NCBI GenBank assembly: GCA_029258795.1
Contig: JAPDKB010000002.1
Span: 124,001 to 188,000, forward strand
Reading direction: 5' to 3'
From: an archaeon
GTDB lineage: Archaea; EX4484-52; WAPT01
Length of the DNA stretch: 64,000 nucleotides
Position 1 is the first letter of the stretch. Each line of letters opens with the position of its first letter. Position numbers and translations under genes: made by a program. Under the pieces are notes generated by a model, which saw only the letters and a program-made list of their open reading frames with translations, was not told where the DNA came from and made no database searches. This document shows, in pieces, positions 15,217-23,655 of the stretch.

Positions 15217-16581
15217 TCATCCCCTCCGTTTCACCAGTAGTATAAGTGTGAGGATCATGAATATGGCCATCGCTGCAATGCTGATCAACACCTTCTTGTG
15301 CATTGGTATTTTTTCCTCTTCTTTTGTTTGCGCTTTAAGAGTCAAACAGTCCAAACAGCCGTATCCAATTTCACTCTCCTCACACACACCATCAGTAAAA
15401 CATGGTACTGAAAGGTCTCTTATGCGCCCGTCGGGATAAATGATTTTTTCTGGTTCAAGTTTGTGGTACTCCACAATCTTGCTATCAAGGAGATTATTGT
15501 TTGCATCATAAAGATCAACCTTTAAAGTATACTTGTCAAGTTTTTCTGGTGCTTTCATCCTGACCTCTGTAACATAACTCTCTGGAGGAAGTTCTTTGAT
15601 TTCGAGCGTTTTACTCTTTAGGGTATTGCCATCTTTCATGATACTGACGACAAGTTTCACATCTCTTACCTCGCTATATCCATCAGCTGCACCAACCAGA
15701 TAAATCTGAAGCACAATATCTTCACCTTTCTCGTAAACATCTTTAGAATTAATAACATCGACAATTCTCCCGCTTACTCCCCTCACAACAATTCTCACTC
15801 TTTGCATCCCCACTCTTTCGAGGGTGTTCGCATCTTTCAGCACTACCACAATATCGTATGTTCCGGACCTTCCGATTTTAAGTGGTTCAGAAAACTCCTT
15901 TTCCTCTCTAGCATCAAGTTTGACACTCTCCTCCTTCAAAACTTCTCCATTATTTATATCTCCGTTTGCAGTAGTGAGGATATACTCGATCTTCATATGT
16001 CTTGGGTTATCCGCACGGCTTATAAGAGAGAACTTCACGTCGAACAGCTCATTAATATTAACAGACTCTCCTCTCAACCCATAGGACGGGATATAAAGGG
16101 TTGTACTACCCGCGTGCCTCGGAATCACAACATGGACCGGGTTAGATAAGTTAAAATAAATATCATACTTACAGGGTGAGAGAGGAAGGGAATTTTCATC
16201 TAGATCTAATATCTTGTCATAAATTGGATCGCCTCCGCCCGAGTAAAATTTGACCACCAATTTATAGTCTTCGCCCTTACACAGGTTAGGCAAGGAGAGT
16301 TTATAACTGAGCTCTTTCACTTCTCGAGGCGCGAGCAAGATGCTTGTAGAAAGCACAGTGAACATCTCCGCATTGTCTTTACTCCTCAAAATAATGGCCC
16401 TTAATATTACTTTTTTCACAGAATCATCATAATTAATCAACATTCCGTTGAGTTCATTACCTGAAATTTTAACACCGGTCACGCCGACGTATTTGGCCGC
16501 GGAAATTGGAGCCATAAAAGTAAGCGCAAGCATGAGCGCCAGTACAGAAAACAAAGTATAAGACAAATTTGAGAGTCGCAT
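15217..16581 (-). CDS. Secreted membrane-anchored beta-rich protein
   Basis: 454 residues with an N-terminal signal peptide (about 1-28, ending in PISAA) and a C-terminal membrane segment LISIAAMAIFMILTLILLV followed by KRRG. Between them are several Ig-like or CARDB-like beta domains (phrases such as SRADNPRHMKIEYILT and KDVYEKGEDIVLQIYLV). A Cys motif CFTDGVCEESEIGYGCLDC near 400 resembles the short Cys repeats often seen in archaeal surface proteins. Function is unknown. It starts 26 bp from its TATA element and just 50 bp from an insertion sequence. Confidence 0.75.
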   Translation of the reverse strand: MRLSNLSYTLFSVLALMLALTFMAPISAAKYVGVTGVKISGNELNGMLINYDDSVKKVILRAIILRSKDNAEMFTVLSTSILLAPREVKELSYKLSLPNLCKGEDYKLVVKFYSGGGDPIYDKILDLDENSLPLSPCKYDIYFNLSNPVHVVIPRHAGSTTLYIPSYGLRGESVNINELFDVKFSLISRADNPRHMKIEYILTTANGDINNGEVLKEESVKLDAREEKEFSEPLKIGRSGTYDIVVVLKDANTLERVGMQRVRIVVRGVSGRIVDVINSKDVYEKGEDIVLQIYLVGAADGYSEVRDVKLVVSIMKDGNTLKSKTLEIKELPPESYVTEVRMKAPEKLDKYTLKVDLYDANNNLLDSKIVEYHKLEPEKIIYPDGRIRDLSVPCFTDGVCEESEIGYGCLDCLTLKAQTKEEEKIPMHKKVLISIAAMAIFMILTLILLVKRRG

Positions 16582-16600
16582 GATTATCTTAGAGATTTAA

Positions 16601-16614
16601 GGTATATATAAAAA
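16601..16614 (-). promoter_or_regulatory. TATA element of the surface-protein operon
   Basis: On the minus strand the element reads TTTTTATATATACC, centred about 26 bp before the ATG at 16581, so the transcript is probably leaderless. The insertion sequence begins only about 18 bp upstream of it, leaving the core promoter intact but replacing any natural upstream control region. Confidence 0.6.
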
Positions 16615-16631
16615 TTACGCCTTCTCTCGGC

Positions 16632-16647
16632 GAGTGCGTCCGGATAA
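16632..16647 (+). repeat. IS left terminal inverted repeat
   Basis: GAGTGCGTCCGGATAA, a perfect 16-bp inverse complement of 17408-17423. Confidence 0.85.
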
Positions 16648-16688
16648 CTAAGAATTTCTCCACCACAATATAAAAATCAAAATAAGAA

Positions 16689-16733
16689 GGCATCACCTCC
16701 CGAGGAAGTAATACGGGGGAGGAATGTGATGCC
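16689..16733 (+). promoter_or_regulatory. RBS-sequestering hairpin before transposase
   Basis: GGCATCAC (16689-16696) pairs with GTGATGCC (16726-16733). Continuing inward, CTCCC (16697-16701) pairs with GGGAG inside the Shine-Dalgarno stretch GGGGGAGG (16715-16722). The transposase ATG is at 16736. Readthrough transcripts would fold this stem and hide the ribosome-binding site, a control known for several bacterial insertion sequences. Confidence 0.7.
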
Positions 16734-16735
16734 AG

Positions 16736-17404
16736 ATGGAAATCTACTCCCTGATAAAAAACATTCTCTCAAACATATTTAAACGTAACAGAATCCCGCT
16801 TGAAATAAAACTCCTTGCCGTAACTTTATTCTTGCATGGTATGGGTGTGAGAAGGATAAGGAAAGTGGTTCAATCCTCCAAATCTTCAGTACACGAATGG
16901 ACCTTAAAGTTCAGGCAGGTTCTGAACTTTAAGGTGGAAAAGAAGAGAAGGAGATGCATAGCAATAGATGAAACCAAGCTGAGAGTGAATCAAGCATGGT
17001 ATTACATCCATGCTGCCATGGACGCGGAAACAAAAGAATTGATAGTGATGAAAGCATACACATCAAGAAATTACTTGAACACACTCGATTTCATAAAACG
17101 GGTTACGAGATTTTGCACAAACAGGGATTTTGAGATAATAACGGATAAGATGCCGTGTTATGAACAGGTATGCAGAAGGCTTGGAGTAAGGTGGAGACAT
17201 GAGACTTTTGGAAGGAGGAATTGTATTGAGCATGTGTTCAGATCATTCAAGTTTTTCACGATGAGGTTTAATCACTGTCTGTGCGTTGATTTACGTAAGG
17301 TGAGTTTGAGACTGGACAGGGATTACTGGTTTAAGAGGGTGCTGTATTTGCTTGAATTGTGGTGTGGAATGTTTATGTTTTATTGGAATGTTTTTAGGAG
17401 GTGA
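16736..17404 (+). CDS. DDE transposase, IS6-like
   Basis: 222 residues. An N-terminal helix-turn-helix region (LFLHGMGVRRIRKVVQSSKSSVHEW) precedes an RNase-H-like catalytic core. The DDE residues are visible in AIDETKLRVN (first Asp), ITDKMPCYEQV (second Asp, about 60 residues later) and RRNCIEHVFRSFK (Glu, about 34 residues further). Size and spacing resemble IS6/IS240-type archaeal transposases, though the terminal repeats differ from classic IS6 ends, so the family assignment is tentative. No frameshift is present and the gene looks functional. Confidence 0.85.
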   Translation: MEIYSLIKNILSNIFKRNRIPLEIKLLAVTLFLHGMGVRRIRKVVQSSKSSVHEWTLKFRQVLNFKVEKKRRRCIAIDETKLRVNQAWYYIHAAMDAETKELIVMKAYTSRNYLNTLDFIKRVTRFCTNRDFEIITDKMPCYEQVCRRLGVRWRHETFGRRNCIEHVFRSFKFFTMRFNHCLCVDLRKVSLRLDRDYWFKRVLYLLELWCGMFMFYWNVFRR

Positions 17405-17407
17405 GGC

Positions 17408-17423
17408 TTATCCGGACGCACTC
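17408..17423 (-). repeat. IS right terminal inverted repeat
   Basis: The inverse complement of 16632-16647. On the minus strand it also encodes the last residues and stop codon of trmY. Confidence 0.85.
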
Positions 17424-18049
17424 CTCCGGTCAATCTCGTTGTGCACCACAGCTATGCAGCTTGATGCCAGATAGGGTAAAGGTCCAACGGAGATTTTTTC
17501 AGCTCCCAGCTTGTTGATTACGTAGTCCTCAACTTTTTTGGGCATGCCTATATGATCCCCGAGAATGAAGCAACAGTTATCTCCGAAATCCTCAACCTCT
17601 CTTATGTCCTCTCCTTTCTCGTGCAGCACAAAAAGCTTGAAATTGCACATCTCCTTCAATTCCTTAACGAGAGGCACAACATCTTTCCTAGCAATATAAA
17701 TCCCATCCTGAACCTTAACCCATTCCTCCCCCCTTTCCTGCGCTTTCCTTCCTTCTCTCTCCCATTTTTCAAGAGCTTTCTTTATCCAGCTACCCACATT
17801 TCGTTCATCCAGGGACAAGCGTTTGATGCTATCGGAAAAAAATCCGATGGTTTTGGGCGGGTCCGGAGGACCGTTCAGCACCGCGTAAAAAGCCACATTC
17901 TCCCTCAAATCATGACTCAGCCAGAGCGCCTGAGTAACACATCTCGCCACCAGGTCCATCCTGCCCCCGCTCCCCGGCAGGTCATTTAAAGAAAAGATCG
18001 GGGCTGTAGCACCCTTTCTGGAATAAAGCACGAACGCTCTTGTACTCAT
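17408..18049 (-). CDS. trmY: tRNA pseudouridine(54) N1-methyltransferase TrmY
   Basis: TrmY is a SPOUT methyltransferase that converts pseudouridine 54 in the tRNA T loop to N1-methylpseudouridine. The protein starts MSTRAFVLYSRKG and has the family features FSLNDLPGSGGRMDLVARC, VAFYAVLNGPPDPPKT and the knot region CCFILGDHIGMPKKVEDY ... SVGPLPYLASSCI, ending in IAVVHNEIDRR. The start is placed at 18049; the frame is open to 18169 but the extra 40 residues are not family-like. The last residues after NEIDRR (SASG and stop) are encoded by the IS terminal repeat, so the native C-terminus was replaced, probably harmlessly. Confidence 0.88.
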   Translation of the reverse strand: MSTRAFVLYSRKGATAPIFSLNDLPGSGGRMDLVARCVTQALWLSHDLRENVAFYAVLNGPPDPPKTIGFFSDSIKRLSLDERNVGSWIKKALEKWEREGRKAQERGEEWVKVQDGIYIARKDVVPLVKELKEMCNFKLFVLHEKGEDIREVEDFGDNCCFILGDHIGMPKKVEDYVINKLGAEKISVGPLPYLASSCIAVVHNEIDRRSASG

Positions 18050-18135
18050 GTTGTAATGGAAGTGTGAAAAAATTGTTAAATCTTCCGCCGAAACGATAGA
18101 AATGTGTGCATCACCTTTTGGAGGTGAATTAGGGA

Positions 18136-18372
18136 ATGGAGGGGGACAAGATAGTGTACCTCTCACCAAACGAGAAGCTTAAAGTGACGCCCAACGGATA
18201 CGTTGTGAAGGAGAATACGTTGTTTGGTGAAAGGGAAGTGCTGGGGACATTCGAAGCCAACCTCGGTATTGGAGATCCGGATGGAATGAGGTATGCCCTG
18301 AGACACGGGTGCAGGGTCGTCATCAGCCCGGCGGAAGGGTTCAAAGCACTCGCGTACAGACCGCTTGAATGA
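18136..18372 (+). CDS. Small conserved-looking protein of unknown function
   Basis: 78 residues, starting MEGDKIVYLSPNEKL, with a Shine-Dalgarno-like GGAGGTGAATTAGGG before it. The composition is beta-rich, with a Gly-rich turn GIGDPDGMRYALRHGCRVV near the middle and one Cys. No family recognised. It is divergent from trmY and upstream of gatB, which has its own promoter. Confidence 0.6.
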   Translation: MEGDKIVYLSPNEKLKVTPNGYVVKENTLFGEREVLGTFEANLGIGDPDGMRYALRHGCRVVISPAEGFKALAYRPLE

Positions 18373-18437
18373 TAACTTAAATAATGGCTTACGAATTTTC
18401 TTTTCTTTCCTCTTTTATCGGCAGGGATGAGCTTCAA

Positions 18438-18447
18438 CCTTTAAAAA
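18438..18447 (+). promoter_or_regulatory. TATA element of gatB
   Basis: CCTTTAAAAA is centred about 27 bp before the ATG at 18470, which predicts a leaderless transcript and favours that ATG over the in-frame ATG at 18449. Confidence 0.5.
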
Positions 18448-18469
18448 TGTGAGTTTGCACTTTTCAACC

Positions 18470-19978
18470 ATGGTCGCTTCTGTATCCTCACCTTCAAAAA
18501 CAACTCAGAGCAACATTGTTACTTCTGGCGAGAAGGAGAGTGTGAAGGTCAAGATAGGACTGGAGACGCACGTTCAGCTCATAACCAACTCCAAGCTTTT
18601 CTGTTCCTGCAGGAATCCTGTGACGCTTGAAAAAGAACCGGAACCAAACACGCTTGTGTGCGATGTCTGCCTTGGAATGCCCGGAACGAAGCCGAGGGTA
18701 AACGAAAAAGTTATCGAGTATGCCATAAAAGTTGCTCTTGCTCTCAATTGTGAGGTTGCAGCCAGAACTTTCTTCTCAAGAAAGACGTACTTCTATCCGG
18801 ACATGAACAAGAACTTTCAGATAACGCAGTACGAAATACCAATAGCCAAAGGTGGATGGGTGGAAATAGAGGGGGATGATGGTAAAAGGAAGAGGATCAG
18901 GATAAGGCGCGTACATATAGAGGAGGACCCGGCCAAGCTGGTGCATAAAGAGGGCCACACCCTCGGGGATTATAATAGGGCGGGTGTACCTCTCCTTGAG
19001 ATAGTCACCGAGCCGGATTTTTCCAGCCCTAAGGAGGCGAGGGCATACCTTCAAAAGCTGGTGCAGATTCTGGAATATCTGGGGATTTATGATTCAACCA
19101 CACAGGCCACTGTGAAGAGTGATGCCAACATTTCCATCGTTTACAACGGAATGCAGGGCGAAAGAGTCGAGCTAAAGAACATAAGCGGCACAAAGGAGAT
19201 AGAGAGAGCTCTGAGCTACGAGGTTATAAGGCAGGTTAACGTGTTCAGGAGAGGCGGGGCTGTTGCCAGAGAGACCCGAAACTGGGATGAGAATGCCGGT
19301 GTGAGCAGACCCATGAGAATGAAGGAGGAAGAGGAAGAGTATGGCTATATTTTTGAGCCGGATCTGCCGATGGTGGAGTTTGAAAGGAAGTTTATTGAGA
19401 AAATAAAGGCATCGCTGCCAGAGCTTCCAGATGAGAAGAGGAAGAGGTTTGTCAAGCAATACAGCTTGAAGGAGAAAACCGCAGAATCGTTGACCAGCGA
19501 GATGGAAATTGCGGACCTTTTTGAGAAGCTCGTTTCTCACGTTTCTGTTAAGAACGCCGTGGCGTGGACACTTGTGCTGTTAAAAACTCTCAATTATCAC
19601 AATATCAAATACAGGGAAGCGGGTATAAAGGATGAATGGTTTATCGAGCTTGTGAGAGCTTACGAAAATAAAGAATACTCTGACCTTGTCACCGAAGAGA
19701 TTTTGAGAAGGATGGTGGAGGAGAAGCAGCCCTTGGAAAAAATTGTGAAAAAATACAAGTATCCTAAGCTTGGGGAAGGTGTGAAGCTGGAGGAGATTGT
19801 GGAGAACGTGATTGAGGAAAACAGAAAGGCAGTGGAGGATTATGTGGCTGGTAGGATGGAGGCACTTAACTTCCTGGTGGGGCAGGTGATGAGGGCAACG
19901 AAAGGGGCTGCGGATCCGAAAAAGGTAAGGGAAGTTATGATTTCAAAGCTTGAAAACCAGAAGAAGGAAAATAAATAG
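18470..19978 (+). CDS. gatB: Aspartyl/glutamyl-tRNA amidotransferase subunit B
   Basis: GatB activates the misacylated tRNA with ATP and receives ammonia from GatA. Visible family motifs are KVKIGLETHVQL, the zinc/Cys cluster SKLFCSCRN ... NTLVCDVCLGMPG, YFYPDMNKNFQITQYEIP, RAGVPLLEIVTEPD and the C-terminal YqeY/GatB tail with AMEALNFLVGQVMRATKGAADP-like sequence (here RMEALNFLVGQVM). About 502 residues. It is separated from gatCA by the surface-protein and IS region, all three genes being on the plus strand, so the original gat cluster may have been split by that insertion. Confidence 0.93.
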   Translation: MVASVSSPSKTTQSNIVTSGEKESVKVKIGLETHVQLITNSKLFCSCRNPVTLEKEPEPNTLVCDVCLGMPGTKPRVNEKVIEYAIKVALALNCEVAARTFFSRKTYFYPDMNKNFQITQYEIPIAKGGWVEIEGDDGKRKRIRIRRVHIEEDPAKLVHKEGHTLGDYNRAGVPLLEIVTEPDFSSPKEARAYLQKLVQILEYLGIYDSTTQATVKSDANISIVYNGMQGERVELKNISGTKEIERALSYEVIRQVNVFRRGGAVARETRNWDENAGVSRPMRMKEEEEEYGYIFEPDLPMVEFERKFIEKIKASLPELPDEKRKRFVKQYSLKEKTAESLTSEMEIADLFEKLVSHVSVKNAVAWTLVLLKTLNYHNIKYREAGIKDEWFIELVRAYENKEYSDLVTEEILRRMVEEKQPLEKIVKKYKYPKLGEGVKLEEIVENVIEENRKAVEDYVAGRMEALNFLVGQVMRATKGAADPKKVREVMISKLENQKKENK

Positions 19979-20021
19979 TCCAATATGCTTCCTCAAGTTT
20001 ATAGAATGGAGGGTAGAAACG

Positions 20022-20117
20022 TTTATATATGTGTGGTGTCCAATTATACATCGAGACACAATTTGTAGGGTGCGACCGGGGAGGATAGCCCTACATATTG
20101 TGTGGTGTATTAATTGG
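20022..20117 (+). promoter_or_regulatory. nrd operon promoter and repeat-rich leader
   Basis: The 200-bp gap between gatB and nrdR holds a TATA box TTTATATAT (20022-20030). TGTGTGGTGT is repeated at 20030-20039 and 20099-20108. A long interrupted palindrome, 20040-20117, has nested pairs CCAATTA/TAATTGG, ACACAAT/ATTGTGT and TGTAGGG/CCCTACA around an 18-nt loop. ACACAAT/ATTGTGT resembles half-sites of bacterial NrdR boxes. Transcription starting near 20050 would enter the palindrome, so both DNA operator and RNA attenuator readings are possible. ATCGAGA (20050-20056) can alternatively pair with TCTCGAT (20131-20137). The remainder to 20178 shows nothing else. Confidence 0.6.
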
Positions 20118-20178
20118 ATTAGTCCTACCTATCTCGATAAGGGCTGAAATTTCAACAAAAACACCGGAGGTGCTCGAA

Positions 20179-20685
20179 TTGCACTGTCCTTACTGCGGAT
20201 ATCATGAAACAAAGGTTATAGAAACGAGAGACGTAGGGGATGAGGCCATAAGGAGAAGAAGAGTGTGCCTGAGGTGTGATAAGCGTTTCACCACCTACGA
20301 AAGGATAGAGAGAATGGACATCTTCGTGATAAAGAAGGATGGCAGAAGGGAGAGATTCAGCAGGAACAAAGTGATGAAGGGCATACTTAAAGCATGCGAA
20401 AAAAGACCGATAAGCATAGAGGAAATAGAGAGGCTGGTGGAAAACGTAGAGAGCGAGATAAGGAAGAAGGATGGTGTTGAAGTGAGCAGCAGGGAGATAG
20501 GGGAGATAGTGATGCGCAAACTTAAAGAGCTGGATCACGTTGCATACATACGCTTTGCTTCGGTTTACAAAGAATTCAAAGATATAGATTCTTTTGCAAG
20601 GGAGGTGTTGATGCTCAAAAATGAGGTTAATAAAAAGGAGGATGTCGTAAAGGAGAATGTCGTGGTGAAGGGTGATACGGTATGA
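20179..20685 (+). CDS. nrdR: Transcriptional repressor NrdR
   Basis: NrdR represses ribonucleotide reductase genes in response to (d)ATP. The product starts at a TTG (LHCPYCG ... in frame) placed 7 nt after the Shine-Dalgarno GGAGGTG at 20166-20172; longer starts would not fit the family. It has the N-terminal zinc ribbon [16 protein letters not shown] ... [17 protein letters not shown], then an ATP-cone ([20 protein letters not shown]) to about residue 140, and a charged C-terminal tail. Length is normal. It overlaps the reductase gene by ATGA, so it is autoregulated with its target. Confidence 0.92.
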   Translation: MHCPYCGYHETKVIETRDVGDEAIRRRRVCLRCDKRFTTYERIERMDIFVIKKDGRRERFSRNKVMKGILKACEKRPISIEEIERLVENVESEIRKKDGVEVSSREIGEIVMRKLKELDHVAYIRFASVYKEFKDIDSFAREVLMLKNEVNKKEDVVKENVVVKGDTV

Positions 20686-22844
20686 ACGAGAGGAGAAGGG
20701 TAGAGAATGCGGAGATGGAGGGGAAGGAAAAGCCGAAGGCACGGGTTAAGAACCACATAAAGAAGATAAGGAAGCGTGATGGCAGGATAGTGAAGTTCGA
20801 AAAAGAAAAGATTGTGAATGCTGTGTTTAAGGCTGCGCAGGCAGTTGGTGGTAAAGATAGAAAGATGGCTGAGGAAATTGCGGATGAAGTTGTAATGGTT
20901 CTGAATGAGCGATTCAAACCGGGTGAGATTCCCAGCGTGGAGGACGTGCAGGATGTTGTGGAGGAGGTGCTGATAAAGAGGGGACATGACAGAACCGCGA
21001 GAGCTTATATAGCTTACAGGAGGGAGCGTGCAAGAATAAGAGAGGCAAAGGCAGCTCTGGGTGTGGTTGACGAGCTGAAGCTTCCGCTCAACGCCATAGT
21101 GGTGCTCAAGAACCGCTACCTGCAGAAGGATGAGACGGGCAAGCCGATAGAGAGCGTTGCCCAGATGTTCAGGAGGGTGGCACGAAACATAGCCAAGGCG
21201 GACAGGTTTTATGGAAAGACCCCTGCTGAGGTGAAAGAAACGGAGGAGAGGTTCTACAAACTCATGACCTCTCTTGAGTTCTTACCGAACTCGCCCACGC
21301 TTATGAATGCTGGCACACCTCTTCAGCAGCTCTCCGCATGCTTTGTTTTACCCATAGAGGATGATATAGAGAGCATTTTCGATGCGGTGAAATATACAGC
21401 CATGATACACAAGAGTGGGGGAGGCACCGGATTCAGCTTCTCGAGATTAAGGCCAAAAGGCGATATAGTTAAAAGCACGCACGGCGTTGCTTCAGGCCCC
21501 GTTTCTTTTATGCGTATATTCGATGTGACCACAGAGGTCATCAAGCAGGGCGGCAGGAGAAGAGGAGCCAACATGGGTGTGCTGCGTGTTGACCATCCAG
21601 ATGTGCTGGAGTTCATCACCTGCAAGGAGCAGGAAGGCATGTTCTCGAACTTTAACATATCTGTGGCTATAACCGACGCGTTTATGGATGCCGTCAAGAG
21701 CAACGACACTTACCCTCTCATAAACCCGCGCACCGGAAAAGTTGTGAAGGAGTTGCCGGCCAGAGAGGTCTGGGATCTTATCATTCTCATGGCCTGGAAG
21801 AACGGTGAGCCGGGAGTGATATTCATAGACACGATAAACAGGCATAACCCGACACCCAAGATTGGGATGATAGAGTCCACAAATCCCTGCGGAGAACAAC
21901 CGCTCTTGCCTTACGAATCCTGTAATCTTGGATCGATAAATCTTGGAAAGTTCGTGGTGATGGATGGTGGCAAGCCCTACATTGACTGGGAAAGGTTGGG
22001 GGATGCTGTCAAAACTGCAACGCACTTTCTTGACAATGTCATAGACATGAACAAATACCCGCTAAAGCAAATAGAGAAAATGACCAAGGCAAACAGAAAG
22101 ATAGGGCTCGGTGTGATGGGATTTGCTGACCTGCTCATAAAACTCAGAATTCCGTACAACTCCAACAGAGCGGTTAGAATGGCGGAGAAGGTTATGAAAT
22201 TCATAAATGAAAAGAGCAAGGAAGCTTCGGTGGAACTTGCTGAGGAAAGAGGAAGCTTTCCAAACTTTGAGTTGAGCGTGTGGCCTGAAAGGGGTTACGA
22301 CAAGCTGAGAAACGCAACAACCACAACGATAGCTCCAACGGGCACGATAAGTATAATTGCTGGAGCATCGAGCGGAATCGAGCCAATCTTTGCCATCTCC
22401 TATGTCAGGAAGAACATACTGGGTGGGGAGGAGCTAATAGAGGTCAACCCGCTCTTCATAGAGATGGCCAAGGAAATGGGACTTTACAGTGAGGAGCTGA
22501 TGAAAAAAGTAGCGAAGATGGGCTCCATACAGAAGATCGATGGTGTGCCGGACGAGCTGAAGGAAATATTTGTAACTGCACATGACATAGCGCCGGAGTG
22601 GCACGTGAAGGTGCAGGCCGCGTTCCAGAAGCATACAGATAACGCGGTATCCAAAACCATAAACTTCCCCCACTACGCTACACCTCAGGATGTGGAGAAG
22701 GCATACTGGCTTGCTTACAAGCTCGGATGTAAGGGAATAACCGTCTACAGAGACAGAAGCAGGAGCCAGCAGGTGCTCAACATAGAGTATAAGGAGAACA
22801 ACAAGGATAACAAAAAGGAGGGTAAATCATGCCCCTCCTGCTAA
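20682..22844 (+). CDS. nrdJ: Adenosylcobalamin-dependent (class II) ribonucleoside-diphosphate reductase
   Basis: This enzyme makes deoxyribonucleotides without oxygen dependence. An N-terminal ATP-cone ([18 protein letters not shown], about 22-115) serves as allosteric site. The core has [11 protein letters not shown] with the first redox cysteine, [13 protein letters not shown], and [15 protein letters not shown] with the thiyl-radical cysteine, then [13 protein letters not shown]. The C-terminus ends in SCPSC, the swinging dithiol that re-reduces the active site. No NrdB-like gene is near and a corrinoid adenosyltransferase follows, supporting class II. Overlaps nrdR by 4 bp. Confidence 0.93.
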   Translation: MNERRRVENAEMEGKEKPKARVKNHIKKIRKRDGRIVKFEKEKIVNAVFKAAQAVGGKDRKMAEEIADEVVMVLNERFKPGEIPSVEDVQDVVEEVLIKRGHDRTARAYIAYRRERARIREAKAALGVVDELKLPLNAIVVLKNRYLQKDETGKPIESVAQMFRRVARNIAKADRFYGKTPAEVKETEERFYKLMTSLEFLPNSPTLMNAGTPLQQLSACFVLPIEDDIESIFDAVKYTAMIHKSGGGTGFSFSRLRPKGDIVKSTHGVASGPVSFMRIFDVTTEVIKQGGRRRGANMGVLRVDHPDVLEFITCKEQEGMFSNFNISVAITDAFMDAVKSNDTYPLINPRTGKVVKELPAREVWDLIILMAWKNGEPGVIFIDTINRHNPTPKIGMIESTNPCGEQPLLPYESCNLGSINLGKFVVMDGGKPYIDWERLGDAVKTATHFLDNVIDMNKYPLKQIEKMTKANRKIGLGVMGFADLLIKLRIPYNSNRAVRMAEKVMKFINEKSKEASVELAEERGSFPNFELSVWPERGYDKLRNATTTTIAPTGTISIIAGASSGIEPIFAISYVRKNILGGEELIEVNPLFIEMAKEMGLYSEELMKKVAKMGSIQKIDGVPDELKEIFVTAHDIAPEWHVKVQAAFQKHTDNAVSKTINFPHYATPQDVEKAYWLAYKLGCKGITVYRDRSRSQQVLNIEYKENNKDNKKEGKSCPSC

Positions 22845-22878
22845 CCCTTCCCATTATTAATCCCAAAGGTGTTGCGAT

Positions 22879-23616
22879 GTGAGCTTCGCTAACGGTGTGA
22901 AGGATACTCCTCAAAATACTGCTCCACATATTGATGAAGCTGCAGTGTCTTCCGTGGATTCGGCAGCTCAAACACCGGTTGATGTGAGGGGTCCGGGTCT
23001 AGTGCAGGTTTATACGGGAGATGGAAAAGGCAAGACCACAGCAGCGTTAGGACTTGCTTTGAGGGCTGCAGGCCACGGCTACAAAGTTTTCATTTTCCAG
23101 TTCCTGAAAGGCGGGCAGTACACAGGAGAATTAAAATCAATAAACATGGTGCTTCACCCACTCATAAAGATAGAGCAGTTTGGCACTGGTTGCATCAAGA
23201 CATCGAAACAGGTTAAGATCTCAGCTTACAATGGGAAGAGTGGCTTGTGTCCGCGCAATTATACTGCTGAGAGAGATGTGCTTAACTGCGGAGCATGCCG
23301 TTATTGTTTCCTGATTCATGATGAGGATTATGTAAGAACAAGAAAAGCGATAAAGATGTTCAGAGAGTTTGCAGCTTCAGGCAGCTATGATATCATAATT
23401 CTGGACGAACTGACACATGCCATAAACAAAGGGCTCGTAAGTGCGGAGGAAGTGGTGGATATAATCAAATCCAGAAAGAAGGGTGTGGAAATTGTGATTA
23501 CAGGCAGGGATGCTCCCCCAGAGCTTTTGGAGATAGCTGATCTTGTCACGGAGATGCATGAAGTGAAGCATCCATGGAAAAAAGGTGTGCCCGCCAGAAA
23601 GGGCATAGAATACTAA
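22879..23616 (+). CDS. cobA: Corrinoid adenosyltransferase (CobA/BtuR type)
   Basis: Adenosylates cob(I)alamin to form coenzyme B12. The P-loop GDGKGKTTAALGLALRAAGHG is family-typical, followed by FIFQFLKGG, the Walker-B-like IIILDELTHAINKGLV, and the closing VITGRDAPPELLEIADLVTEM. An insertion with four cysteines (ARDVLNCGACRYC region, about residues 120-140) is not usual in bacterial CobA and may bind metal. GTG start after AAAGGTG. It is 34 bp downstream of the B12-dependent reductase, which supplies a clear reason for the linkage. Confidence 0.88.
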   Translation: MSFANGVKDTPQNTAPHIDEAAVSSVDSAAQTPVDVRGPGLVQVYTGDGKGKTTAALGLALRAAGHGYKVFIFQFLKGGQYTGELKSINMVLHPLIKIEQFGTGCIKTSKQVKISAYNGKSGLCPRNYTAERDVLNCGACRYCFLIHDEDYVRTRKAIKMFREFAASGSYDIIILDELTHAINKGLVSAEEVVDIIKSRKKGVEIVITGRDAPPELLEIADLVTEMHEVKHPWKKGVPARKGIEY

Positions 23617-23655
23617 AAGCTTTTCATTCCATTTTCTTCTGGAGGTGGATAAACG

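Larger units (their letters stand above)
16632..17423 (+). mobile_element. Complete insertion sequence with 16-bp terminal inverted repeats
   Basis: A 792-bp element bounded by perfect inverted repeats, GAGTGCGTCCGGATAA at 16632-16647 and its complement at 17408-17423. It contains one transposase gene preceded by a strong hairpin. No convincing target-site duplication is visible (flanks CTCTCGGC and CTCCGGTC). The right end lies inside the 3' end of trmY. A degenerate copy of the same element lies at about 39921-40275, so it has transposed more than once in this lineage. Confidence 0.85.

Noticed and set aside
20064-20095. Possible tRNA or SRP RNA core in the nrd leader
   Set aside because: TGTAGGG/CCCTACA closes a stem, but no tRNA D or T arms, no SRP helix-8 pattern and no K-turn are present. 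It is better described as part of the palindromic leader.
20022-20178. Cobalamin riboswitch upstream of the B12-dependent reductase
   Set aside because: The conserved B12-box (GCCACTG-like) is absent and known cobalamin riboswitches are bacterial. Left as a possible unknown element only.
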